This document shows positions 17,326-25,902 of a stretch of DNA of 64,000 bases, piece by piece. The number at the start of each line of letters is the position of its first letter. Position 1 is the stretch's first letter. The DNA lies in NCBI RefSeq assembly GCF_000422445.1, contig NZ_AULU01000009.1:186001-250000 (forward strand), read 5' to 3'. The notes below the pieces were generated by a model. It was given only the letters and a program-made list of their open reading frames with translations. It was not told the DNA's origin and did no database searches. Position numbers and translations under genes: made by a program. The DNA comes from Paenibacillus assamensis DSM 18201. GTDB taxonomy: Bacteria > Bacillota > Bacilli > Paenibacillales > Paenibacillaceae.

Positions 17326-18696
17326 TCATCTTCCTTTCCCAATTACAACTGTCCTATCCCATCTAGCTTCATGTTGAGGGAGAGTGTCTTTACGCATATA
17401 AATATTCGTACATATGCCAAGCGCAAACATCCATATGAGCATTGAATTGGCACCATAGCTTAATAGCGGCAAAGTCGCCCCATTCATAGGAACTGCACCA
17501 ATTAGCCCACCTATATTGAATATAACAGGGATTGTAACATAGCAGCTAATGAATAACATTAAGCCTCTCCCAAAACGCTGCTTTACTTGATACGAAGAAC
17601 GGAACAGCCAAGTCAATCCTCCAAGTAAGGCCACCAGTACTCCTAACCCAACAATCCAGCCGAATGCATAAACAATAACGACTAATATATGATCAGAATG
17701 GGGATATGGAATATCCGCTCGTTCAACCCATCCTTTTCCCCACCAACCTGCTTGTACAAATAAATCCTGCAAATGATAGAGTAACGCTGATGCATCCCTC
17801 GTATGATGACCTAGCAAATGGTTTCCCCACGCTTCTAACCTCTCAATCTGTATTTGGTAAGATGGTAAACTTAGAAATGCCAGCACGCCTATCGTTATTG
17901 CAGTAATTGCCCCAATCATTAGAGCTTTCAAAGAAAACGAATGTATGAACAATATCAGAATGAAGCCCAGTAAATAGACAACGACTGCATAATATTGTGA
18001 ACTGATAACAAAGGTGAGAACCGGAATAATCCCAATGAACGGAAGAACCAGCTCCCTTCTAATACTAAGCTCAGGATACTCGGCACGATATTGTGAAATG
18101 ATTAAAAAGATTGCAAATAAAAATAAAAAGGTCGTCAGAAATCCAACATCCAATGCAATAGCACCGATAGCAATCCAATATCCCGTTCCATTTACCTCAT
18201 CCCCTATTAATTGTCCAGAGCCGAATAAACCTGTTGCAGTCACATATAGCAACCATCCTTTATTGCGCCACCAACGATAATCGATTAATGAGGCAATAAT
18301 GAATATAACAAGTCCAAAGCCTAGAAAAACAAGGTGTCTATCCAACAAGCTCCTTACCGCATAATTACCATTCACGGTATGTTGAACCGCCCAAATACCC
18401 AATGTACTTACAAGCAATAAAATAGCGATCATGCCCCAAAACAACCATGGGAACCGTGTTCGATGCACGATATTAAACTTCTCTGCTATCGTATTTACGG
18501 ATCCCATATGTCTAATCGCAGTCGCTTCGGCTTTAGAACGAGACATCCCTTTGTCCATTTGCTCCTCGACCTGATTGTACAGATGATCCTCCAGCTCTGC
18601 TCGTATGCTGGCTCTCATTTCTTGCGCATGAATCCCTGCCTCTACTTGATCCACAAAAGAATCTAATAAAGAGCGTTTATTCTCTTCTCGATCCAT
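17326..18696 (-). CDS. HAAS-domain fused SEDS (FtsW/RodA/SpoVE-like) membrane protein
   Basis: 456 residues. Residues 1-80 are a soluble HAAS/permease-prefix helix-rich module (SFVDQVEAGIHAQEMRASI, then SRSKAEATAIRHMGS). Residues 85-440 form about ten membrane helices typical of SEDS glycosyltransferases, with the extracellular PYPHSDHILVVI segment at the position of the catalytic Asp loop and a C-terminal GNxxGxxPxxGxxLPxxSYG-like motif (MNGATLPLLSYGANS). SEDS proteins polymerise peptidoglycan glycan strands. The PadR partner gene suggests conditional expression, for example under cell-wall stress. SD AGGAGG. Confidence 0.8.
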   Translation of the reverse strand: MDREENKRSLLDSFVDQVEAGIHAQEMRASIRAELEDHLYNQVEEQMDKGMSRSKAEATAIRHMGSVNTIAEKFNIVHRTRFPWLFWGMIAILLLVSTLGIWAVQHTVNGNYAVRSLLDRHLVFLGFGLVIFIIASLIDYRWWRNKGWLLYVTATGLFGSGQLIGDEVNGTGYWIAIGAIALDVGFLTTFLFLFAIFLIISQYRAEYPELSIRRELVLPFIGIIPVLTFVISSQYYAVVVYLLGFILILFIHSFSLKALMIGAITAITIGVLAFLSLPSYQIQIERLEAWGNHLLGHHTRDASALLYHLQDLFVQAGWWGKGWVERADIPYPHSDHILVVIVYAFGWIVGLGVLVALLGGLTWLFRSSYQVKQRFGRGLMLFISCYVTIPVIFNIGGLIGAVPMNGATLPLLSYGANSMLIWMFALGICTNIYMRKDTLPQHEARWDRTVVIGKGR

Positions 18697-18900
18697 GGAC
18701 AGACATACCTCCTCTTATTCGCACTATTTTCCATAACGCACCAATTTTATACCTAGAATTACTATACATAGATTTACTATGTGTGTAAAGGTACCTATTT
18801 ATTTTCTAATAAGCAGATACGATTCACATCAACCGAGGAGCGCGCTTGAAAGTACGCGTAAGTAGCGTGTGCATCGGTAATTCAACGATCGTTCCATAGA
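18697..18900. other. Upstream region of the SEDS gene
   Basis: AT-rich; presumably holds the promoter for the HAAS-SEDS/PadR operon. No coding potential seen. Confidence 0.35.
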
Positions 18901-18934
18901 AAAAGGAGCAGCTAGTAGTTTCGCTGCCCCTTTC
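18900..18934 (-). terminator. Intrinsic terminator after the type III PKS gene
   Basis: Minus strand GGGGCAGC / GCTGCTCC stem then TTTTTC; 170 nt beyond the PKS stop. The interval 18935-19104 shows no gene of its own. Confidence 0.65.
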
Positions 18935-19104
18935 ATGACCTTAGTTTCCTCCCCCGATTATAAGACTCCTCATGTTAAACAAATCCCGCTTATGGCTTTA
19001 TTCTACTTTCTACTCCCTCCCCCTTGTCATTCCTATCCTCTAACTCCTATCGCAACGTGGGCTAGCCTACTCCGTCGTTCATTCCCCTTCTACAACCTAT
19101 ATGC

Positions 19105-20154
19105 TTACTCTACCCAAGTCCCTGAACACATTTCCGCCGTAAAACCTGGTCCGAATGCGGCTAATAACCCTTTATCCCCAGGCGAGCACGTTCCCGCTTC
19201 GAATAGACGAGCTAATACATCAAAAACAACAACGCTGGATAGGTTCCCACACTCTGCTAAGCTCTCTCTACTCAAACCGACACGCTGCTCTGCAATACCA
19301 AGATGCTTCACCAGCTCATCTAATATGCGCCGCCCCCCTGTATGGAATACGAAGAAATCAAGATCGGATGGTGTCCGCTGAACCGTCTCTTCCACAAATT
19401 CGCGCATAACAGGAGCCACCGTCTCAATCGTATACATGACCTGCTTGTCCAGCACAAAATGAAATCCGGTGTCTTTCATGTCATAGGCGATATAGTTCTC
19501 CGTATGCTTAATCAAATAAGAGGCATTCGACTCTACCTGAAATCCTATTCCTGCCGTACTTTTCATAACACAAGCAGACACGCTGTCTCCGAATAAAGCA
19601 GCCGATACAAAGTCAGAGATCGCACGCTCAGCAGGCTGGAAGCAAAGTGAGCACAATTCTGCGCTTACGATAAGGACGTTGGCACCAGGGAAGGCTTCGC
19701 AATATTCAGCAGCACGATTAATCGCAGATGCCCCAGCAGCACAACCAAGCTGTGCAATAGGAAGCTGTTTTGTTTGTTCACGGAATGGCAAATCACTTAT
19801 GAGGTAGGCGGTTAAGGAAGGCATCATAAATCCGGTACAAGATGTCACAATGATGAGGTCAATTTGAAAAGCTTCTAGTTCAGCATTCTCCAGCGCTTGC
19901 TCAACAGCTTGGACACTAAGCCGTCTCATTTCTTCTTTGTAAATAAGGCTGCGCTCTTCAAAACGAGAATGTGCAATAATCTCTTCGATGGGACGGACGA
20001 TATACCGCTCATTCACTTGTGTGTTGCGAAGCATACGGTTAATTTTGCTCCAGTCGGGATGATTGGGATGGAGCTGGTGGAGCATATCCACCATTTCATC
20101 TTGCGTAATGCGATAAGGTGGTCGTACGATAGCTGGCTTCGTTAATATACCCAT
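19105..20154 (-). CDS. Type III polyketide synthase (chalcone/stilbene synthase family)
   Basis: About 349 residues. The thiolase-fold catalytic triad is present: Cys in QLGCAAGASAINRA (near residue 145), His in FVFHTGGRRIL (near 280) and Asn in ECGNLSSVVV (near 310), with GFGPG-loop counterpart AAFGPGF near the end. The enzyme condenses malonyl-CoA units onto a starter CoA and cyclises them, giving pyrones, resorcinols or naphthalene-like products. The usual partner genes (methyltransferase, P450) are missing; instead a UbiA prenyltransferase lies upstream on the same strand. Start ATG 20154 has GAGGTGA at 6 nt; GTG 20163 lies too near the SD. Confidence 0.85.
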   Translation of the reverse strand: MGILTKPAIVRPPYRITQDEMVDMLHQLHPNHPDWSKINRMLRNTQVNERYIVRPIEEIIAHSRFEERSLIYKEEMRRLSVQAVEQALENAELEAFQIDLIIVTSCTGFMMPSLTAYLISDLPFREQTKQLPIAQLGCAAGASAINRAAEYCEAFPGANVLIVSAELCSLCFQPAERAISDFVSAALFGDSVSACVMKSTAGIGFQVESNASYLIKHTENYIAYDMKDTGFHFVLDKQVMYTIETVAPVMREFVEETVQRTPSDLDFFVFHTGGRRILDELVKHLGIAEQRVGLSRESLAECGNLSSVVVFDVLARLFEAGTCSPGDKGLLAAFGPGFTAEMCSGTWVE

Positions 20155-20632
20155 GCAGGTCACCTCTTCCTATACAATTGGGATGGAAAACGATATACAC
20201 AACAAATGAGCTTCAAGCAAGGATGGCATTATCATTTCATAAATTAGAAAATGAAAAACTTCTTGATAAAATGAAAGGTGTCCGGCAGGAACAGATGGTA
20301 GGAAGAGAGTAAGCTTTCCCGTGAGTGAGTATAAATCTTGATTATGCATGGCTTTGTTGCCATTCATGAGGCAGCGGATGGTTAGAACATGTAGGATTTC
20401 TGTCTGTAGATTAGAATACAATAATTTTTCCGATGGGGAAATATGTATTTTTTCATGTGTTTCTTGGCTCTCCGTACCTATTTCTGTCGAAAGATAGGAG
20501 AATAAAAATAGCCACTGGTCGAAAATACGAATCGTTCGTACTTCTACAGCGGCACGTTTTGCCTCTATTTATAGGCGACTCATTTTATAAATACGACTTG
20601 TTAAAGCTCTGCTCCCCAGACTATCGATAAAC
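20155..20632. other. Intergenic region between PKS and prenyltransferase
   Basis: 478 bp with no supported gene. A palindrome TACGAA-TCG-TTCGTA stands at 20526-20540 and could be an operator. Both genes read leftward, so the PKS may have its own promoter here. Confidence 0.4.
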
Positions 20633-21508
20633 TTACGATAAGAACTGATCCAATAGTGTACAAGCTAATATAACCATACTAATGACTTGATTCAAATTGT
20701 ACGAAGCAACATTCATCCGCTCACGGCTAGATGGCTTAATAATTCGGTGTTCAATCGCAAGCAGGACAATGGCCAGGCCTATCCCTATCAAATATACCAA
20801 TCCAAGCGAATCTCGGAAAAAGTATAGCACAATAAGCAGCAGCACCATCACCGTATGCAGCGTACGTGCAATAAACAAGGCATCCTCATAACCGAATACA
20901 CGCGGAACGCTCCACAACCCCGCGTTTCGATCAAATTCGATGTCCTGCGTAGCATAGATGATATCAAAGCCTGCAATCCACAGCATAACGACCGTACCAA
21001 GTATGAATGGCGTCAACGCAAATTCACCTGTCACCGCAAACCATGCACCAATAGGCGCAGAAGCAATTGTAAAGCCGAGGTACAGATGGCTCAACCATGT
21101 AAACCGCTTCGTGTACGAATAGCTAGAAATAAGGATAATCGCCACTGGGGACAAGGCCAAGCATAGCGGATTCAACATCCCCGCTGCAAGGATGAATAGC
21201 GCATAGTTGCATACGATAAATACGGTTACTTCTCGCTCCATAAGTAAACGTTTAGGCAAGTGACGATGAGCTGTGCGTGGATTTTGTGCATCAAATTCCC
21301 TATCCACGAGACGGTTGAACGCATTCGCTCCATTGCGTGCTGCCACAAGTGCAAGGAGTGACCACAGCATCACCTCGCCAGCAGGCAAACCATTGGCTGC
21401 CCATACCATCGAAATAATAGCGAAAGGCAAGGAGAATAACGTATGCGAGAACATAACCAGTTCTCCGAACATACGAGTCTTATAGAAGGCCTTATGAATC
21501 GCGTCCAT
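20633..21508 (-). CDS. UbiA family prenyltransferase (MqnP/DmkA-like)
   Basis: About 291 residues with eight or nine membrane helices. Both Asp-rich motifs that bind Mg2+-prenyl diphosphate are present: NAFNRLVDREFDAQNPRT in the first half and ATQDIEFDRNAG in the second. The motif style is that of UbiA-like proteins grouped with MqnP rather than MenA. It transfers a polyprenyl chain to an aromatic acid. In the Listeria EET pathway a dedicated prenyltransferase, DmkA, plays this role. ATG 21508 overlaps the aminotransferase end by 17 nt and follows AGAGGGGGA; the longer frame (21559) is less likely. Confidence 0.82.
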   Translation of the reverse strand: MDAIHKAFYKTRMFGELVMFSHTLFSLPFAIISMVWAANGLPAGEVMLWSLLALVAARNGANAFNRLVDREFDAQNPRTAHRHLPKRLLMEREVTVFIVCNYALFILAAGMLNPLCLALSPVAIILISSYSYTKRFTWLSHLYLGFTIASAPIGAWFAVTGEFALTPFILGTVVMLWIAGFDIIYATQDIEFDRNAGLWSVPRVFGYEDALFIARTLHTVMVLLLIVLYFFRDSLGLVYLIGIGLAIVLLAIEHRIIKPSSRERMNVASYNLNQVISMVILACTLLDQFLS

Positions 21509-22835
21509 CTTCCGTCCCCCTCTCTTCATCGGCATAAACCGCTTCAGAGAGAACTTCATCTAGCACCGAGAGCATCGCATCGATCTCCGCTTCTGGCATG
21601 ATAAGCGGAGGCTGGAAAGCGAGGACGTTGCGCCCGACACCATTTTTACCAATCAAATAGCCGCGATTTTTCATCTTCTCCAGCACACGATCCGTCAAAG
21701 CTGCATGTAATGACGCATTACCGGTATTTAGCTCGGCTCCTACCATAAGCCCTTTGCCGCGCACATCTGCAATGCAACCGTGCTTGACTTGGAGTGCACG
21801 TAGTCCATCTTTCAGTTGATTACCCAACTCGGCGGAGCGCGCTACAAGCTGCTCCTGCTGAATATAATCCAACACCGCCATGGCCGTAGCAGCAGAGACA
21901 GGATTACCACCAAATGTCGAAGCAGATGGACGATTAAAACTGACTGCAATTGCGTCTGTCGTAGCAAAAGCTCCGATTGGCACACCGTTGCCAAGTGCTT
22001 TCGCCATCGTAATGATGTCTGGCGCAACCCCATAATAGTCCATCGCGAACATACGCCCCGTGCGACCGAAGCCAGTCTGGATTTCATCTGCGATGAGCAA
22101 GATCCCGTACTCTGCAAGCAATGCTTTCATTTCGCGGAAATACCAGTCAGGTGGGACGATCATCCCTCCATTGCCTTGAATCGGCTCCACGATCATGGCA
22201 GCAAATGTATCGCCCTTTTCCCCAAGCACCTTTCGCAGCGCCTCAATGGAACGATGAGCTGCATCTTCCACGTCTAGCTCTTCATCGTAAGGACGAGGAA
22301 TAAAGGTAACATGCGGGTCGAGGTAATCATCCGTTCGCCACATTGGCATCCCTGTGACTCCCATCGTGAGGAACGTTCTACCGTGCAGGCCGTACTCCAG
22401 CGCAAGGAAGTCTTTGCGCTTCGTATGCAGCCTTGCCAACAGCAAAGCCCCTTCATTTGCTTCAGAGCCGCTATTGCAGAAGAACGTTCGCTTCAACTCA
22501 CCTGGCAAGCATTCATTCGCCAACCGCTCTGCTAGTTGAACCATGGGCTCTGTTAAATAAATGGTCGTCGTGTGCTGCAGCTTGGTTAATTGCTCTGTCG
22601 TCTTAGATGTAATCTGCTCGTTGCAATGTCCGCAAGCAACGACGGATACACCTGCAAAGAAATCTGTATATATCTTACCTTCATGATCAATAAGCTGATG
22701 CATGCTTCCCTGCACGATTTGTGGCGGGTCTTCGTAAAAATGATGGGTACAAGGAAAGAAATATTGTTTACGCTTCTCTAGCACTTTTTCTGGACCTATA
22801 TAGGTTGTTGGATGCATTGTTGTCACGCTTGTCAT
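21492..22835 (-). CDS. Class III aminotransferase
   Basis: 447-residue PLP enzyme. The cofactor site is intact: PFYNSG-type segment FFCNSGSEANEGAL, Asp in LIADEIQTGFGRTG, and Lys in ITMAKALGNGVPIGAF. It belongs with alanine-glyoxylate / aspartate aminotransferase-annotated class III proteins; the amino donor and acceptor cannot be deduced. It overlaps the UbiA gene and follows the U32 gene on the same strand, so it may share their operon. SD GAGGTGA at 8 nt from ATG 22835. Confidence 0.85.
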   Translation of the reverse strand: MTSVTTMHPTTYIGPEKVLEKRKQYFFPCTHHFYEDPPQIVQGSMHQLIDHEGKIYTDFFAGVSVVACGHCNEQITSKTTEQLTKLQHTTTIYLTEPMVQLAERLANECLPGELKRTFFCNSGSEANEGALLLARLHTKRKDFLALEYGLHGRTFLTMGVTGMPMWRTDDYLDPHVTFIPRPYDEELDVEDAAHRSIEALRKVLGEKGDTFAAMIVEPIQGNGGMIVPPDWYFREMKALLAEYGILLIADEIQTGFGRTGRMFAMDYYGVAPDIITMAKALGNGVPIGAFATTDAIAVSFNRPSASTFGGNPVSAATAMAVLDYIQQEQLVARSAELGNQLKDGLRALQVKHGCIADVRGKGLMVGAELNTGNASLHAALTDRVLEKMKNRGYLIGKNGVGRNVLAFQPPLIMPEAEIDAMLSVLDEVLSEAVYADEERGTEDGRDS

Positions 22836-22948
22836 GCGTATTCACCTCGTCACATATTGACTCCGTACTTTCTGCTCGTTTACATGTTCATCGTTATGGA
22901 CCCTAGAATTTATATCATTACAATCACATAAAATAGCTTGAGCTCGGC

Positions 22949-24949
22949 CTACGCATTCGTGCTTATCAGCTCCATATGGCGAGCCGCTCCGAACTGCAAG
23001 CTTCCTAGCGTATAGCCTGCATAAACAGGATTCATCTGAGCGAATAAAATACTGCATTGATCCAAGTGATCCGCTGCTTGACGGTATGTGCGTACAATGG
23101 TCCGCAGCTGCTCGTCCGTATATGTCTTGCCTTCAATTCGGAAATGACGGACCCCTGCTTCATACAACTCTTTCATCATCGGCAAATAGCACAATTCTTT
23201 GGACAAAGCGAGATGATTGCGTCCGCTCCAATCCCGATAGACCGGACTTTCTCCTTTGTCCGTCATAAGGACAAGGTATTGATTGTCCACATAAGCGTTA
23301 TCCTCTTGGCCAATCGACTCCATCACTTCTGTATTTTCATAGAGATCAAGCTCCAAATACATCACAATCGGCGAGCCATGAACCGTCATCTCCACGGGTA
23401 CTTTTGTATGCTCAATGAAGTTCGCCAAATCATGGAGCGGCAGCTCCATCGAAGCGTGAACCCGCTCCACGCCGAAATACTTTTCATACACAGCAGCAGA
23501 CATGTAGTTGTACACATTCAAATTAGCATCGCCAATCATAGGTAGCCCTAACTCTAATGAACCAAACTTATGCAGCGCACCGAAGTTAGATACAAGCAAG
23601 CCATCCAGCCCATACATCCCTCTTTGCTTTCCTTGCTGCAAGAAGTGCGTATACTGCTCCATATGAAGCTCCGTCATCATCCGAGGTGTGCCTAGAATAA
23701 TTTGCGACGCGCCTTTAGATGCAGTTAGCCGTTCTATATCTTCAAGACTGTATGGACGATCTGGCATGTATACATCACCAGTCAAATAGATGATATCTGC
23801 TCCTTCTTCAAGCGCTGCATGTGCCTGCTGTACATTGTTGACATGTACAGCAATCTGGGGCAGAGCCTGCTTAGAAGTGTGATCGATATCTCTTTTTGCA
23901 TCAGCAAGACGCTCCCGAATTTGCGTAACACGCTCTTCTTTCAGCTCACGTTCAGCGGCAGGTGTACTGAACACCTTCCCTGTACTGTAGAACTTCCCTG
24001 TCCCTTCATATCGTCTATTAATATAGCTAAGACCAGGCTTGCCAAATGCATAGGCGGTTGAAAAATCTCGCTTCCGATTGTCATACAGCTTGTCCGCATT
24101 CTCCGTGCGGTTAAAGCCAATCGGGTCAGCTATATAACGATCAATCGCATCCCCATATTGATTGACCAACAAGTTCAAAAACTCGATATCACGCATTCTG
24201 CCTTCAATTTTGAATGACATAATGCCTGACTTGATCAGTTCTGGAATATGCTCATACATGTACATGTCTTTCGCTGCAAGAGGATATTCTGTCGGGTAAA
24301 TATGCCCGTCCTTCTTTACGCGATAATCCCAACGACAAGGCTTCATACAGCGTCCACGCTGAGCACTGTTACCAAAAATCATCGAGCTAATCGTACAATT
24401 CGCACCGTGAACCGTGCACATGTCGCCATGAACAAAGTATTCGAACTCCATCCCGCTTTTCGCTTGCAACAGCTCTGCTGTATTCAGATCCATCTCACGA
24501 GATGCAACAACCCGAGTTACGCCAAACTTCTTTATCGCTTCGATCATTTCCAAATTGTGAATGTTCATCATGACAGAAGAATGCACAGGTATATTTGTAT
24601 AGTTCTGCTCGTGAATCAATGGAAATACCGCCATATCCTGCGCAATAATCGCATCGGGGCCAACCTCATTTAGAAATTCGAAATAGCGCTTCGCCTCATC
24701 CAAATCTTCTTCGTTTAATAAATTGTTCACGGTAACATACGCACGCTTGCCTCGATCATGTGCCATTTGAATAGCTTCGCGAACTTCGTCATAGGACAAA
24801 TTGTATCCTTTGCGCATCATCCGCATATTGAGCGATGGTCCACCGAAGTACACCGCATCACAGTTCATATCAATAACCTCTTGGAAAATAGGAAACGTTC
24901 CCGCAGGAGCCAACAACTCTATCTCTTTACCGTTGAAATATCTAGCCAT
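22949..24949 (-). CDS. Peptidase U32 family protein
   Basis: 666 residues. The U32 signature FVHGDMCTVHGANCTISS (near residue 170) with further Cys in GRCMKPCRWDY shows the four-Cys set that binds an iron-sulfur cluster in UbiU/UbiV, RlhA and TrhP. Members act as O2-independent hydroxylases of quinones or RNA rather than as proteases. The size fits the two-domain RlhA-like group. Its place next to an aminotransferase and a prenyltransferase makes a role in anaerobic quinone hydroxylation conceivable, but an rRNA/tRNA role is equally possible. SD GGGGAGGA. Confidence 0.8.
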   Translation of the reverse strand: MARYFNGKEIELLAPAGTFPIFQEVIDMNCDAVYFGGPSLNMRMMRKGYNLSYDEVREAIQMAHDRGKRAYVTVNNLLNEEDLDEAKRYFEFLNEVGPDAIIAQDMAVFPLIHEQNYTNIPVHSSVMMNIHNLEMIEAIKKFGVTRVVASREMDLNTAELLQAKSGMEFEYFVHGDMCTVHGANCTISSMIFGNSAQRGRCMKPCRWDYRVKKDGHIYPTEYPLAAKDMYMYEHIPELIKSGIMSFKIEGRMRDIEFLNLLVNQYGDAIDRYIADPIGFNRTENADKLYDNRKRDFSTAYAFGKPGLSYINRRYEGTGKFYSTGKVFSTPAAERELKEERVTQIRERLADAKRDIDHTSKQALPQIAVHVNNVQQAHAALEEGADIIYLTGDVYMPDRPYSLEDIERLTASKGASQIILGTPRMMTELHMEQYTHFLQQGKQRGMYGLDGLLVSNFGALHKFGSLELGLPMIGDANLNVYNYMSAAVYEKYFGVERVHASMELPLHDLANFIEHTKVPVEMTVHGSPIVMYLELDLYENTEVMESIGQEDNAYVDNQYLVLMTDKGESPVYRDWSGRNHLALSKELCYLPMMKELYEAGVRHFRIEGKTYTDEQLRTIVRTYRQAADHLDQCSILFAQMNPVYAGYTLGSLQFGAARHMELISTNA

Positions 24950-24975
24950 AATCGTTCCTCCCCATCCTCATTAAC

Positions 24976-24992
24976 GTGAACATTTTCACAAA
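24976..24992 (-). promoter_or_regulatory. Fnr/Rex-like box upstream of the U32 gene
   Basis: Minus strand TTGTGAA-AATG-TTCACG, close to the Rex consensus TTGTGAA-N4-TTCACAA and also to an Fnr TGTGA-N6-TCACA site. Its centre is about 33 nt before the start codon, a position that suits repression. Confidence 0.5.
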
Positions 24993-25104
24993 TTAATTGC
25001 TATTTATGCATACGATTAAAGTTTGAACCCACATAAGAATTAACATATTTAGCGAAATCTCTAGCGCCTACCTCTATTATTTATGGAAACAATTGAAGCT
25101 TGCT

Positions 25105-25902
25105 CTACATCACAAAAGTGAAGACAAGCATCGCTGCAAAGCCGATAAGAAACAGCGAATCGATTCGCCTCCACTTCAACATACGAAGTGAAGTCCGTGC
25201 TCGATCCAGCACATATCCCCTCGACTCCATCGCATGCACCAAGTCTTCCGCTCTGCGAAAAGCCCCTACAATAATCGGAATGAGCAGGGTCAGCAGCATC
25301 TTCCCTTTTGCCGCAAACTTCAAATCGTTAATATCTGCTCCACGGGATGCTTGGGCCTTTAATATACGATCCGCTTCCTCAAATATCGTCGGGATAAACC
25401 GCAACGCGATCGTAATCATCATCGTCCACTGCTGTGGAGAAACACCGACAAGCTTAAGCGGCTTCAATACTGCCTCAAGGCCAAGATTCAATTCGATCGT
25501 TGTCGTCGTAAAGGTTAGAATCGACGTAAAGCACACCAGCAGCAGCATGCGCCATACGGCTGATAGCCCTAGTAATATACCCTCGCGGCTAACTTGGAAG
25601 CTGCCTATTTCAAACCATACGCTGCCACCCTGCTCAAACAGCGTATAGAACAAAAACATAAAAAACATAAGCGGCCATAGCGGCTTGGAAGCCCGACCAA
25701 AGCGGGATAACGGAATGCCTGAGCTTGCTAAAATAAGCAAGGCGATTGCGGTTATCGCAATCAGCTCTACGATTGAATGAGCGCTAATAACAGCGGCTAG
25801 AAACAGCAGCATCGCTACTAGCTTCGCACGCGGATCTAATCGATGTACCCATGACGAAGCGTCTATATAGCGGCCCATCACCAGCTTAGATGACCTAATC
25901 AT
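25105..25902 (-). CDS. ecfT: ECF transporter transmembrane component EcfT
   Basis: 265 residues, five to six membrane helices, with the CbiQ/EcfT pattern: a WVHRLDPRAKL motif near the N-terminus and the two Ala-Arg-Gly coupling helices (ASRGADINDLKF, MESRGY). It joins two ATPases and an S component to import vitamins. It overlaps ecfA2 by ATGA. In this cluster the S-like partner could be the EetB-like protein at 27775, or a RibU/FmnA encoded elsewhere. Confidence 0.85.
   Translation of the reverse strand: MIRSSKLVMGRYIDASSWVHRLDPRAKLVAMLLFLAAVISAHSIVELIAITAIALLILASSGIPLSRFGRASKPLWPLMFFMFLFYTLFEQGGSVWFEIGSFQVSREGILLGLSAVWRMLLLVCFTSILTFTTTTIELNLGLEAVLKPLKLVGVSPQQWTMMITIALRFIPTIFEEADRILKAQASRGADINDLKFAAKGKMLLTLLIPIIVGAFRRAEDLVHAMESRGYVLDRARTSLRMLKWRRIDSLFLIGFAAMLVFTFVM

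Noticed and set aside
18935-19381. 148-codon plus-strand frame opposite the PKS gene end
   Set aside because: No ribosome binding site and it runs antisense through the PKS gene; composition is unlike a protein.
20170-20421. 83-codon minus-strand frame between PKS and UbiA
   Set aside because: No SD and no recognisable features; treated as intergenic.
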